A model generated the notes under the pieces. The model saw only the letters and a list, made by a program, of their open reading frames with translations, had not been told where the DNA came from and searched no databases. Positions 20,117-27,956 of a DNA stretch of 64,000 nucleotides are shown here, one piece after another. How positions within the stretch are numbered: position 1 is the first letter of the stretch; each line of letters begins with the position of its first letter. This DNA is from Microbacterium sp. AK031 (GTDB taxonomy: Bacteria > Actinomycetota > Actinomycetes > Actinomycetales > Microbacteriaceae). Both the position numbers and the translations under genes were made by a program. The stretch is from positions 62,001-126,000 of the forward strand of contig NZ_JANUCA010000005.1 in assembly GCF_024807145.1 (NCBI RefSeq), written 5' to 3'.

Positions 20117-20841
20117 CGCCACCCCTCCTCGATGTGCTGCAGCGCCCGCCGCGCAATATCGCGATCGCGTTCGTCGGCGACGTGCCCTCCGAAGCGCACA
20201 CGTTCGTAGAGTGCGAGCAGGTCGCGCGCAGCTTCCGATATCCCGGAACGTCGGGTGATGATGCGCAAGGCGAACTCCGAAGGCGTCTCACTCATGCCGC
20301 GAATCAATCCGGCATCCATCGCGCTCTCCTCAAGACCCACCCACGCCGCGATGATCGCGTCCCCGGGGATGGGTCGCTCCTCTATCGTGCGCAGCGCACC
20401 CTGGAGGCCACGACGGATGACCGGCGCCGAGACGTCGGACTCGGGGTCGGCAGCACCCTGCTCCTGCAGATCGAAGCTCGTGGCGACTCCCTCCTGCGTG
20501 CGCAGCGGACGATCATGCCACGCCCTCACCAAGGCACGCAGAACGAGCAGCAGGACGAGGATCAGCGCGATCACACCGAGTACGAGGAATATGACTCCGA
20601 TGACCGCGCCGATGATCTCAGACTCCGGATTCTCCGGTATCGGCGTCATGCCCGGCATCGGAGTCTCTTGAATCATCGGTGGCATCGATGCCCCGCCGCG
20701 CGGCTCGGAAGGCGCGGGTTCGATCGACGGCGTGCCCTGGACAGAGGCCGCGATCATCATGATCAGAAAGAGTCCGACGACGCTGCCCGCTACTGCGAAC
20801 CGTCTCATCCCGCGCGCCGATGCAGGATCGGCGACGGACAA
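20113..20841 (-). CDS. DUF4129 domain membrane protein
   Basis: A 242-aa protein. Signal/TM helix at about residues 13-34, a Pro/Met-rich external loop (SMPPMIQETPMPGM), a second TM at about 75-105, then a cytoplasmic DUF4129 domain ending LLALYERVRFGGH, the family hallmark. In other actinobacteria this domain is often the C-terminal part of transglutaminase-like proteins. First gene of the operon. TTG at 20841 gives the longest frame; an ATG at 20808 (MRRFAVAGSV) is an equally good start. Confidence 0.85.
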   Translation of the reverse strand: MSVADPASARGMRRFAVAGSVVGLFLIMMIAASVQGTPSIEPAPSEPRGGASMPPMIQETPMPGMTPIPENPESEIIGAVIGVIFLVLGVIALILVLLLVLRALVRAWHDRPLRTQEGVATSFDLQEQGAADPESDVSAPVIRRGLQGALRTIEERPIPGDAIIAAWVGLEESAMDAGLIRGMSETPSEFALRIITRRSGISEAARDLLALYERVRFGGHVADERDRDIARRALQHIEEGWR

Positions 20842-20855
20842 CTCATGCCTTCACC

Positions 20856-21311
20856 CTATGGTGTGCGCGCCGGCTCGATCGGAGCGCGACCCGCGAATGG
20901 GGACAAACCGTCGCGCAGGGCAGTCACCTGCTGAACGTCCATGTGCACCGCATCCATCACTTGATGTGGCACTTCCAGCGCCCTGCTGCGAAGCGCCCGA
21001 CCGGCCTCGGTGAGACGGATGTCGAGGCGCCGCTCGTCTTCGCTGCTGCGCTCACGCGCGATCAGGCCGTCCTTCTCGAGGCGCTTGACCAACGGCGATG
21101 CGGTCGCCGGATCCATCGCGAGATCTGCGGCGAGGTCGTTGAGCGTGCGCGGCGATCGCTCCCAGAGGGCGAGCATCACGAGGTACTGCGGATGCGTCAG
21201 GCCGAGGGGCTCGAGGATAGGCCGATAGATCGCCACGACGTTGCGCGCTGCGGTCACCAAGGCGAAGCAGAGCTGGTTCTCGAGCTTGAGGAGATCGTCC
21301 GAATCCGTCAC
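20856..21311 (-). CDS. MarR-family regulator, OhrR-like
   Basis: A 151-aa winged-helix repressor. Cys15 in LENQLCFAL matches the reactive Cys of organic-peroxide sensors of the OhrR type, with the following AIYRPILEPLGLTHPQYLVMLAL helix-turn region, a recognition segment MDPATASPLVKRLEKDGLI and wing RERSSEDERRLDIRLT. The GTG at 21311 follows a perfect TATAAT by 6 nt, so the message is leaderless. A palindrome between it and the divergent 80-aa gene is the likely operator. No ohr gene is adjacent, so the regulated function may be the small neighbour. Confidence 0.9.
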   Translation of the reverse strand: MTDSDDLLKLENQLCFALVTAARNVVAIYRPILEPLGLTHPQYLVMLALWERSPRTLNDLAADLAMDPATASPLVKRLEKDGLIARERSSEDERRLDIRLTEAGRALRSRALEVPHQVMDAVHMDVQQVTALRDGLSPFAGRAPIEPARTP

Positions 21312-21317
21312 ATCCCG

Positions 21318-21323
21318 ATTATA
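21318..21323 (-). promoter_or_regulatory. -10 box of the OhrR-like gene
   Basis: A perfect TATAAT (with GG before it) on the minus strand, 6 nt from the GTG start. Its -35 region falls in the adjacent palindrome, so repressor binding there would block it. Confidence 0.7.
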
Positions 21324-21334
21324 CCTATTGGGCT

Positions 21335-21356
21335 AATCATTAGTACACTAATGATT
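21335..21356. promoter_or_regulatory. Palindromic operator between divergent genes
   Basis: AATCATTAGT (21335-21344) and its exact reverse complement ACTAATGATT (21347-21356) are separated by AC. The AT-rich, 22-bp perfect dyad stands out in GC-rich DNA and touches the ATG of the 80-aa gene. Size and symmetry suit a MarR dimer. It should repress both directions, including autoregulation. Confidence 0.75.
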
Positions 21357-21599
21357 ATGTCGAACCGTTCCGAACGAGTGCCGTTCCGCACACGCGTCCG
21401 CGAAGCGGGCGGGCTGTATCGCTGGTTCAACAAGACCCTCATCCGCCTGGCGGGACCGGCCGCGGTCGGCCCCTATGAGGCCACCCCTCCCCCTTCTGCC
21501 GCCCAACGCGCCGAACGCGCGTGTCCCCTGTGCGGCCGCCCCATGACTGAGCACGAGATCGACCGGTCCGGTCCGAAACCTCTCATGCACTGCCCGTGA
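21357..21599 (+). CDS. Small Cys-motif protein divergent from OhrR-like gene
   Basis: An 80-aa protein of unknown function. It starts MSNRSERVPFRTRVREAGGL and has a central amphipathic segment with RWFNKTLIRLAGPA. The C-terminus has CPLC, a Met/His pair, and a final HCP, i.e. a possible zinc knuckle or redox Cys set. The ATG lies directly at the end of the palindrome with no ribosome-binding site; TACACT at 21344-21349 could be a leaderless -10. An ATG two codons earlier (21351) is possible. Its position makes it the best candidate target of the OhrR-like repressor. Confidence 0.7.
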   Translation: MSNRSERVPFRTRVREAGGLYRWFNKTLIRLAGPAAVGPYEATPPPSAAQRAERACPLCGRPMTEHEIDRSGPKPLMHCP

Positions 21600-21634
21600 C
21601 TGGCAACGCCCCGAGGGCTTGAGTCCGTCGACAG

Positions 21635-21970
21635 CTAAGCGCCTGAGCTCTCCCGTGCAGCGTCGATCCATGACATCAGCGCATCATCGTCCTCGATGGC
21701 CGTCGGCGCGACGTCCAGCCAACTCGGTCCCATCGTCTTCGCACCCATCACGGCAACTGAGACGCCAGGCTCGGTCAGCAGCGCAACTCCCCTCTCCTCA
21801 GTGACGCGCACGAGGAGAACACCTTCTTTGCGTGTACCGACGAGGATACGACCGTGCAGCAGGAATGCGCGCGTGCCGAACATCCGCTTCTCCTCGAGTC
21901 CAGGCTCTGACATCAGCAGCGCTCGGACCCGGTCGGCGAGTTCAGTGGCGGCGGCGTCCGTGCTCGACAT
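21635..21970 (-). CDS. TfoX N-terminal domain family protein
   Basis: A 111-aa protein of the TfoX_N type: EEKRMFGTRAFLLHGRILVG (about residues 26-46) is the core motif, followed by VTEERGVALLTEPGVSV and a C-terminal SWIDAARESSG. In enterobacteria the domain is part of the competence regulator; stand-alone copies have no known role. The ATG at 21970 is 8 nt past the uvrB stop with AGGAG 5 nt upstream, so it is coupled to uvrB. Confidence 0.85.
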   Translation of the reverse strand: MSSTDAAATELADRVRALLMSEPGLEEKRMFGTRAFLLHGRILVGTRKEGVLLVRVTEERGVALLTEPGVSVAVMGAKTMGPSWLDVAPTAIEDDDALMSWIDAARESSGA

Positions 21971-21978
21971 CACCACTC

Positions 21979-24054
21979 CTACGCGTGCCCGGCGCGTTCC
22001 ATGGCGCGCAGTTCTTTCTTGAGATCCTGCACCTCGTCGCGGAGCCGGCCGGCAAGTTCGAACTTCAGCTCCGCCGCCGCGGCGAGCATCTGATCGGACA
22101 GGTCCTTGATCATGTCCTCCAGCTGCTCGGCGCCCTCGGCTGCGATGCCCTCTCGACGCAGCTGAGGTGTGGGGCTCTTGCCACGGCCGGACTTCGTCCT
22201 GTTCTTGCTTCGCAGCAGGTCTTCGGTGTCTGACGCCTCACGGGCCAGCACGTCGGTGATGTCGGCGATGCGTTTGCGCAGCGGCTGCGGGTCGATGCCG
22301 CGTTCTTTGTTGTACGCGACCTGCTTCTCGCGGCGACGATCGGTCTCCTCGATGGCCTTCGCCATCGAGTCGGTGATCCGGTCGGCGTACATGTGCACCT
22401 GGCCGGACACGTTTCGGGCCGCACGCCCGATCGTCTGGATGAGAGACGTTCCGGAGCGCAGGAACCCCTCTTTGTCAGCATCCAGAATCGCGACCAACGA
22501 CACCTCGGGGAGGTCGAGACCCTCGCGCAACAGGTTGATGCCGACCAGCACGTCGTACACGCCGGAGCGAAGTTCGCTGAGCAGCTCGACCCGTCGGAGC
22601 GTGTCGACGTCGGAGTGAAGGTACCTCACCCGCACGCCGTGCTCGCCCAGGAAGTCGGTGAGCTCTTCTGCCATCTTCTTCGTCAGCGTCGTGACGAGAA
22701 CACGCTCATCACGACCCGCACGCAGCCTGATCTCTTCCAGCAGATCGTCGATCTGGCCCTTGGACGGCTTGACGATGATCTCCGGGTCGACGAGTCCGGT
22801 CGGACGGATGATCTGCTCGACCACACCGTCGGCGATGCCCATCTCGTACTTGCCAGGCGTCGCCGAGAGGTAGACCGTCTGACCGATGCGGTTCTTGAAC
22901 TCGTCGAACCGCAACGGCCGGTTGTCCATCGCGCTGGGCAGGCGGAAGCCGTGGTCGACCAGAGTGCGCTTGCGCGACGCATCGCCCTCGTACATGGCGC
23001 CGATCTGCGGCACCGTCACGTGCGACTCGTCGATCACCATGAGGAAGTCGTCGGGGAAGAAGTCGAGCAAGGTGTGCGGTGGCTCGCCGGGCTCGCGGCC
23101 GTCCATGTGGCGGGAGTAGTTCTCGATGCCGGAGCAGAATCCGAGTTGCTGCAGCATCTCGAGATCGAAAGAGGTGCGCATGCGCAGTCGCTGGGCCTCG
23201 AGCAGTTTGCCCTGACGCTCGAACTCCTTCAGTCGCTCGGCCAGTTCGTCCTCGATCGTGCCGATCGCGCGCTGCACGACATCGGTGCCTGCGACGTAGT
23301 GGGATGCGGGGAAGATCGGCACCGCGTCGAGCTTCTCGATGACGTCACCGGTCAGTGGATGCAGCGTGTAGAGGGCTTCGATCTCGTCGCCGAACAGCTC
23401 GATGCGGATCGCGTGCTCTTCATAGACGGGGATGATCTCGATCGTGTCACCGCGCACCCGGAAGTTGCCGCGGGAGAAGTCGACGTCGTTGCGGTTGTAC
23501 TGCATCGCGATGAACTGGCGGATCAGGGCATCGCGGTCGTAGCGCTCACCCACCTGCAGGGCGACCATCGCACGCAGATACTCCTCCGGCGCACCGAGGC
23601 CGTAGATGCACGACACCGTGGACACCACGACCACGTCACGCCGCGACAGGAGCGAATTGGTCGTGGAGTGACGCAGACGCTCGACCTCGGCGTTGACCGA
23701 GGAGTCCTTCTCGATGAAGGTGTCGGTCTGCGGTACGTAGGCCTCTGGCTGGTAATAGTCGTAGTACGAGACGAAGTACTCCACCGCGTTGTTCGGCATG
23801 AGCTCTCTGAACTCGTTCGCCAGCTGAGCGGCGAGAGTCTTGTTGTGCGCCAGAACCAGCGTCGGTCGCTGCACCTGCTCGACGAGCCAGGCTGTCGTCG
23901 CAGATTTTCCGGTACCGGTGGCGCCGAGCAGCACGACGTCGGTCTCGCCGGCGTTGATGCGCGATGCCAGATCGGCGATCGCTTGCGGCTGGTCACCCGC
24001 CGGCTCGTACTCGCTGATCACCTCGAAGGGACGGACACTGCGCGTGGGTTGCAT
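21979..24054 (-). CDS. uvrB: Excinuclease ABC subunit B
   Basis: A 691-aa helicase-like repair protein that loads UvrC after UvrA. Walker A in [15 protein letters not shown], beta-hairpin [22 protein letters not shown], helicase motifs [17 protein letters not shown] and [18 protein letters not shown], and a C-terminal UVR motif ([12 protein letters not shown]...[10 protein letters not shown]). The ATG at 24054 follows TACGCT by 6 nt, so probably leaderless. Encoded apart from uvrA-uvrC. Confidence 0.97.
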   Translation of the reverse strand: MQPTRSVRPFEVISEYEPAGDQPQAIADLASRINAGETDVVLLGATGTGKSATTAWLVEQVQRPTLVLAHNKTLAAQLANEFRELMPNNAVEYFVSYYDYYQPEAYVPQTDTFIEKDSSVNAEVERLRHSTTNSLLSRRDVVVVSTVSCIYGLGAPEEYLRAMVALQVGERYDRDALIRQFIAMQYNRNDVDFSRGNFRVRGDTIEIIPVYEEHAIRIELFGDEIEALYTLHPLTGDVIEKLDAVPIFPASHYVAGTDVVQRAIGTIEDELAERLKEFERQGKLLEAQRLRMRTSFDLEMLQQLGFCSGIENYSRHMDGREPGEPPHTLLDFFPDDFLMVIDESHVTVPQIGAMYEGDASRKRTLVDHGFRLPSAMDNRPLRFDEFKNRIGQTVYLSATPGKYEMGIADGVVEQIIRPTGLVDPEIIVKPSKGQIDDLLEEIRLRAGRDERVLVTTLTKKMAEELTDFLGEHGVRVRYLHSDVDTLRRVELLSELRSGVYDVLVGINLLREGLDLPEVSLVAILDADKEGFLRSGTSLIQTIGRAARNVSGQVHMYADRITDSMAKAIEETDRRREKQVAYNKERGIDPQPLRKRIADITDVLAREASDTEDLLRSKNRTKSGRGKSPTPQLRREGIAAEGAEQLEDMIKDLSDQMLAAAAELKFELAGRLRDEVQDLKKELRAMERAGHA

Positions 24055-24060
24055 GTCTCA

Positions 24061-24066
24061 AGCGTA
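24061..24066 (-). promoter_or_regulatory. uvrB -10 box (leaderless start)
   Basis: TACGCT on the minus strand, 6 nt before the ATG, and no Shine-Dalgarno sequence. No SOS-type GAAC-N4-GTTC is seen nearby. Confidence 0.5.
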
Positions 24067-24130
24067 TGCGGAGCCTCAGACATCGGGGTCGCCGACTGTG
24101 CACTCGGGCGGGCGCTCGACGTCATCGCCC

Positions 24131-24136
24131 TATAGT
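24131..24136 (+). promoter_or_regulatory. -10 box of the DUF4126 gene (leaderless start)
   Basis: TATAGT followed by GGGGCC and the GTG start: 6 nt between box and start codon, so the mRNA would begin at the GTG. Confidence 0.65.
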
Positions 24137-24142
24137 GGGGCC

Positions 24143-24739
24143 GTGATCGAGTTCCTGATCGGCTCCAGTCTCGCGGCATCGGCCGGGCTGAACGCCTGGA
24201 TGCCGCTCTTCCTGCTCGGTCTCGCCGACCGATTCCTTCCGGCGGTGAACCTTCCTTCCGGCTGGTCCTGGATCTCCAGCGACATCGCCCTCTGGATTCT
24301 CGGCGCCCTGCTGCTCCTCGAAGTCGTCGCCGACAAGATCCCCGCGCTCGATTCGATCAACGATGTCGTCCAGAGCGTGCTCCGTCCGGCCTCAGGCGGC
24401 ATCGTGTTCGGCGCGGGCGCGAGCTCGGAGACGGTCGCCGTCGACGACCCTTCGTCGTTCTTCTCAGAGAACACCTGGGTGCCGATCGTCACGGGCATCG
24501 CGATCGCCCTGATCGTGCACGTCGTCAAGGCCACCGCGCGTGTGACGGCGAACACCGTCACCGGCGGACTCGCGGCCCCGGTGCTCAGCACGGCCGAGGA
24601 CGGCGCATCGTTCCTGCTCGCCGCGCTCGCGATCATCTTTCCTGTGCTGGCCGGCCTTCTCCTGATCGGCCTGATCGTCGCGGTCGTGCTGTTCTTCCGG
24701 CGACGCAGACAGCAGTCAGCGGCTCAGACCGACGGCTGA
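24143..24739 (+). CDS. DUF4126 domain membrane protein
   Basis: A 198-aa protein with about four TM helices. The N-terminus IEFLIGSSLAASAGLNAWMP, followed by LLLLEVVADKIPALDSINDV, fits the DUF4126 family, whose function is unknown. C-terminal TM at about 155-185 then a basic tail RRRRQQ. The GTG at 24143 is chosen because a TATAGT box lies 6 nt upstream; the longer frame would read into the uvrB promoter. Its 3' end overlaps the convergent GNAT gene by 16 bp. Confidence 0.85.
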   Translation: MIEFLIGSSLAASAGLNAWMPLFLLGLADRFLPAVNLPSGWSWISSDIALWILGALLLLEVVADKIPALDSINDVVQSVLRPASGGIVFGAGASSETVAVDDPSSFFSENTWVPIVTGIAIALIVHVVKATARVTANTVTGGLAAPVLSTAEDGASFLLAALAIIFPVLAGLLLIGLIVAVVLFFRRRRQQSAAQTDG

Positions 24740-25515
24740 CGGAGAATGTACGGTGTGGTCGTGGACACCTTGATCAGTCCTGATCGCTCGAGGATCGGTC
24801 GGGACAGGTCGGTGCAATCCGCATTCACGTACCTCTTTCCCTGCAGCAGCGCGGAACGCGCGCGTCTGGCTGTCAGCGCACGATAGATGCCGCGGCCACG
24901 CCACTGCGGCAGGGTCGCTCCGCCCCAGAGGCCGGCGAAGTCGGTGTCCGGCACGGGCTCCAGTCGTCCGGCGCTCACGACGTCACCGTCCACGAGCGCG
25001 ATCCATAATCCTGTGTCGGAGCCCGCCGACCACTCCGCCAGGGTCGCCTCCGCGCGTGCCCGCCATTCGGCGTCGGCGAAGACAGAGCCCCGCATCTCCT
25101 CCATCGCCCAGATCTCCGCCGCGTCGCGCACTGGGCGGATCTCCACCCCGGCGGGGACCCGCACCTCCTGAGCAAGCAGCGCGGCCTCGCCGATCATGAT
25201 GGACTCCGGTTCTTCGGGCGCGAAGCCACGGGAGATGAGAGCCTCGTGCAGTCCGGGCGCGACATCGTGCGCCCGTGTCTTCCACTCGATGACCTTGACG
25301 TCGGAACGAGCGTCGAAGTGTTCCACGGCGGCATCGACGAGTTCAGCGATCTCGTCTTCGCCGGCGCCATCGAGGGACTCGTAGGTGACGAAGCCGCGTC
25401 CGCCGGGGAAGAGAGCGAACCACAACGGCCCGTGGCTTCCGGTGCTCGATTGACGCAACATCTCCGCTGAGGTGCGCAGTTGGGAGTCGTAGGCGTTGAG
25501 GAGGGTGTGATGCAC
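24724..25515 (-). CDS. GNAT-family N-acetyltransferase (two-domain)
   Basis: A 263-aa protein. The C-terminal half (about 125-255) is a GNAT domain with the acetyl-CoA loop QWRGRGIYRALT and ending KVSTTTPYILRQ; the N-terminal half is a GNAT-like companion domain. The substrate is unknown. I take GTG at 25515: the sequence TAGACT lies 7 nt upstream, so this is a leaderless start, and the TAG is also the stop of the MFS gene. An ATG at 25533 would add six residues. Confidence 0.85.
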   Translation of the reverse strand: MHHTLLNAYDSQLRTSAEMLRQSSTGSHGPLWFALFPGGRGFVTYESLDGAGEDEIAELVDAAVEHFDARSDVKVIEWKTRAHDVAPGLHEALISRGFAPEEPESIMIGEAALLAQEVRVPAGVEIRPVRDAAEIWAMEEMRGSVFADAEWRARAEATLAEWSAGSDTGLWIALVDGDVVSAGRLEPVPDTDFAGLWGGATLPQWRGRGIYRALTARRARSALLQGKRYVNADCTDLSRPILERSGLIKVSTTTPYILRQPSV

Positions 25516-25522
25516 GGGCTCG

Positions 25523-25528
25523 AGTCTA
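25523..25528 (-). promoter_or_regulatory. -10 box of GNAT gene overlapping MFS stop codon
   Basis: TAGACT on the minus strand, 7 nt before the GTG. Its first three bases are the TAG stop of the upstream MFS gene. Confidence 0.5.
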
Positions 25529-26746
25529 GGCATCCATTGCTCGATCGGATCTCAACAGCACCGCCGCGATGATCGCAGCGACCACCCCCATGGCGATCAC
25601 CGTTCCGAGGAACCACGCCCAGCCCGCCTGGCCGAACACCACGCCCAGCGCCCATCCGAACAGACTCGACCCTGCGTAGTAGGCGAAGTAGTACAGCGAC
25701 GGCGCCTGGGCGCGGCTCGACGGCTCAGCGAGGACGGGCGCCCAGCTCGACGCGATCGCGTGCGCACCGAAGAAACCGCCGGTGAACACGACGAGGCCGA
25801 CGAGGATGACGATCGGCACGGTGACGTACATCAGGGCCGCCCCACCGACGAAGAGTCCGATCGCCCCGATCAGCACAGCGCGGCGTCCGTGCCGCGCAGC
25901 CAGAGCCCCTGCCCACGGCGATGACACGGTGCCGGCCAGATAGGCGAGGAACAGCAGCGTCACCAACCAGACCGGCAACAAGAACGGCGGCGCGATGAGG
26001 TGGAACCCGAGATAGTTGTACACAGCGACGAACGCGCCCATGAGTAAGAAACCCTGCGCGTACAGTGCGAGCAGACGCGGCGAACGCAGCGCGCGGATGA
26101 GGCGCGCGACCATGCCGGGTCCGGCATCCGCTCGCCTCCGCCCCGGCACGAACCTCCGTGCGCGGGGCACGAGCCAGAGGAAGAGAACTGCGGCGGCGGT
26201 GCACAGCACCGTGACGCTCCACACGCCGATGCGCCAGTCGAACGCTTCGCCGATCGGGCCCGCGACCAGTCGCCCCGCGAGTCCGCCGACGGTCGTTCCT
26301 GCGGTGTAGCTGCCGGCGGCAGCCGCGACATGTCGCGCGTGAACCTCCTCACTGAGGTACGCGAGCGCCACCGCGGGCACGGCGCCGAGGGCGAGCCCTT
26401 CGCCGAGGCGCAGTGCCAGCAGCAGGGCGATCTCGGTGCTCAGCGGTGCCGCGAGCCCGAACGCGGTGGCGGCGATGATGCCGATCGCCATCGCGGGTAT
26501 CCGCCCGATCCGATCGGCGACGAGCGACCAGGGGATCACGGCCACGCCGATCCCGAGCGTAGCGGCAGAGACCGTCAGTGCCGCGGTCGCCGCCGGTACG
26601 TCGAGATCGGTGGCGACCTGCGGCAGCACCGCCTGCAGCGAATACAGCTGGGCGAACGTCGCGACACCCGCGAAGAAGAGTCCGGCGATCAGCCGCCGAT
26701 ACGACCGTGTGCGAGGGATGTGACCCGCGAAGTCCTCTGGGCTCAC
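25526..26746 (-). CDS. MFS transporter
   Basis: A 406-aa membrane protein with about 12 TM helices: first helix LIAGLFFAGVATFAQLYSLQ, then PQVATDLDVPAATAALTVS, the A-motif-like VADRIGRIPAM, the mid loop RARRFVPGRRRADAG, and the second-half motif LAARHGRRAVLIG. The family includes sugar/drug efflux (AraJ/YnfM-like) members; the substrate cannot be assigned. GTG at 26746 overlaps the coaE stop (GTGA), so coaE and this gene are coupled. Confidence 0.92.
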   Translation of the reverse strand: MSPEDFAGHIPRTRSYRRLIAGLFFAGVATFAQLYSLQAVLPQVATDLDVPAATAALTVSAATLGIGVAVIPWSLVADRIGRIPAMAIGIIAATAFGLAAPLSTEIALLLALRLGEGLALGAVPAVALAYLSEEVHARHVAAAAGSYTAGTTVGGLAGRLVAGPIGEAFDWRIGVWSVTVLCTAAAVLFLWLVPRARRFVPGRRRADAGPGMVARLIRALRSPRLLALYAQGFLLMGAFVAVYNYLGFHLIAPPFLLPVWLVTLLFLAYLAGTVSSPWAGALAARHGRRAVLIGAIGLFVGGAALMYVTVPIVILVGLVVFTGGFFGAHAIASSWAPVLAEPSSRAQAPSLYYFAYYAGSSLFGWALGVVFGQAGWAWFLGTVIAMGVVAAIIAAVLLRSDRAMDA

Positions 26747-27342
26747 TCCCCCGTCAGCCGCTGCCAAAGCGCATCCACCTGCTGATCGGTCTGTTCCATC
26801 GACCCGGCGGTGTCGATCACGACATCCGCGATCGTGAGCCGCTTCTCATCCGAAACCTGGGCGTCGATGCGGTTCTGCGCTTCTTCCGGCTGCATTCCGC
26901 GCAACTCGATCAGACGGCGCCGCCGCTCTTCGGCCGGTGCATGCGCGACGACGATCAGGTCCCAGTGGTCGTCCACCCGCGCTTCGACGAGCAGCGGCAC
27001 GTCGTAGACGACCACGGCTTCCGGGTTCTCGGCGAATGCGGCTTCGAACCGGCGCTGCGACTCGCGTCGCACGGCAGGGTGCACGATGGCGTTCAGCCGT
27101 GCCAGCGCGTCGGGTTCTGAGAACACCCGCGCACCGAGCGCAGCACGATCCAGCGCCCCCGACGAATCGATCAGGTCGTCGCCGAACGCCGCGGCGATCT
27201 CGCCGAGCACCGGCGTGCCTGGTGCCTGCACGTCGCGCACGATCTGATCCGCATCGACCACCACTGCCCCGAATGATTCGAGCCGGCGGGCGATCGTGGA
27301 CTTTCCGGAGGCGATTCCACCGGTCAGCGCGATGAGAGGCAT
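26743..27342 (-). CDS. coaE: Dephospho-CoA kinase
   Basis: A 199-aa enzyme for the last step of coenzyme A synthesis (3'-phosphorylation of dephospho-CoA). P-loop ALTGGIASGKST (residues 5-16), substrate motif VVDADQIVRDVQAPG, HPAVR, lid region. The ATG follows TAGACT by 6 nt (leaderless). It lies in the common rpsA-coaE neighbourhood, here split by the sulfur operon. Confidence 0.96.
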   Translation of the reverse strand: MPLIALTGGIASGKSTIARRLESFGAVVVDADQIVRDVQAPGTPVLGEIAAAFGDDLIDSSGALDRAALGARVFSEPDALARLNAIVHPAVRRESQRRFEAAFAENPEAVVVYDVPLLVEARVDDHWDLIVVAHAPAEERRRRLIELRGMQPEEAQNRIDAQVSDEKRLTIADVVIDTAGSMEQTDQQVDALWQRLTGE

Positions 27343-27348
27343 GCCGTC

Positions 27349-27354
27349 AGTCTA
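27349..27354 (-). promoter_or_regulatory. coaE -10 box (leaderless start)
   Basis: TAGACT on the minus strand, 6 nt before the coaE ATG, in the 32-bp gap after the CoA-binding gene. Confidence 0.6.
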
Positions 27355-27374
27355 TGGTTCGAGCAGCCGACGGC

Positions 27375-27956
27375 TCAGCGCGCGAGCACCTGTCGTCTGG
27401 AGCTGATCACGCCGGTGTCGAAGCCTGCCAGATGCAGTCCGCCGTGGAATCGCGCGTGTTCGATCTTGATGCAGCGGTCCATCACGACGGACAGCCCGGC
27501 GGCTTCCGCGAGCGACGCGGCCTGCTCATTCCATGAACCGAGCTGGAGCCACAGCGTCGCAGCTCCCACGTCGATGGCCTCCTGTGCGACACCGGGAAGG
27601 TCATCGTGCTTGCGGAACACGTCCACGATGTCGGGCACGACCGGCAGGTCGGCGAGCGACGCGTACACCGGCTGTCCCAGGATCTCCGTCTCGCGCGGGT
27701 TCACGAGATACACGTCGTACGGCGAGCTGGAGAGCAGGTATGTCGTCACGAAATACGACGCGCGCGCGGGATTGTTGGATGCCCCGACGATCGCGACCGA
27801 CTTCGATCGGCGCAGCAGCGCAAAACGCTCCTGCTGGTTCGGACCGATCCATGTGCGCTCGGATGCTGCATCGGCTGGCGCTCCGGGCAGCGCACAAGCG
27901 ACAGCATCCGTGGGAGTCGGAAGCGCGCAGGAATCCACGGTAGTCGAAGTACTCAA
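27375..27956 (-). CDS. CoA-binding (YccU-type) protein
   Basis: A 193-aa protein with a Rossmann CoA-binding domain: KSVAIVGASNNPARASYFV (about residues 52-70), VYLVNPRETEILGQPVY, and the C-terminal MDRCIKIEHAR that is typical of the YccU/YneT family. TTG start overlapping the metY stop (TTGA). The N-terminal 40 residues are a low-complexity extension. Its close coupling to metY suggests a role in methionine or acyl-CoA linked metabolism, which is inferred from context only. Confidence 0.88.
   Translation of the reverse strand: MSTSTTVDSCALPTPTDAVACALPGAPADAASERTWIGPNQQERFALLRRSKSVAIVGASNNPARASYFVTTYLLSSSPYDVYLVNPRETEILGQPVYASLADLPVVPDIVDVFRKHDDLPGVAQEAIDVGAATLWLQLGSWNEQAASLAEAAGLSVVMDRCIKIEHARFHGGLHLAGFDTGVISSRRQVLAR

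Noticed and set aside
16775..24142. LexA/SOS boxes expected before uvrA and uvrB
   Set aside because: No GAAC-N4-GTTC is seen upstream of either gene. The CGTTC-AG-GAACG at 16818-16829 has the wrong orientation and spacing.
27349..27375. Terminator for the ssuB-metY operon
   Set aside because: Only a 5-bp AGCCG-A-CGGCT dyad is present (27365-27375) with no tail, and it overlaps the stop codon, so transcription may continue into coaE.
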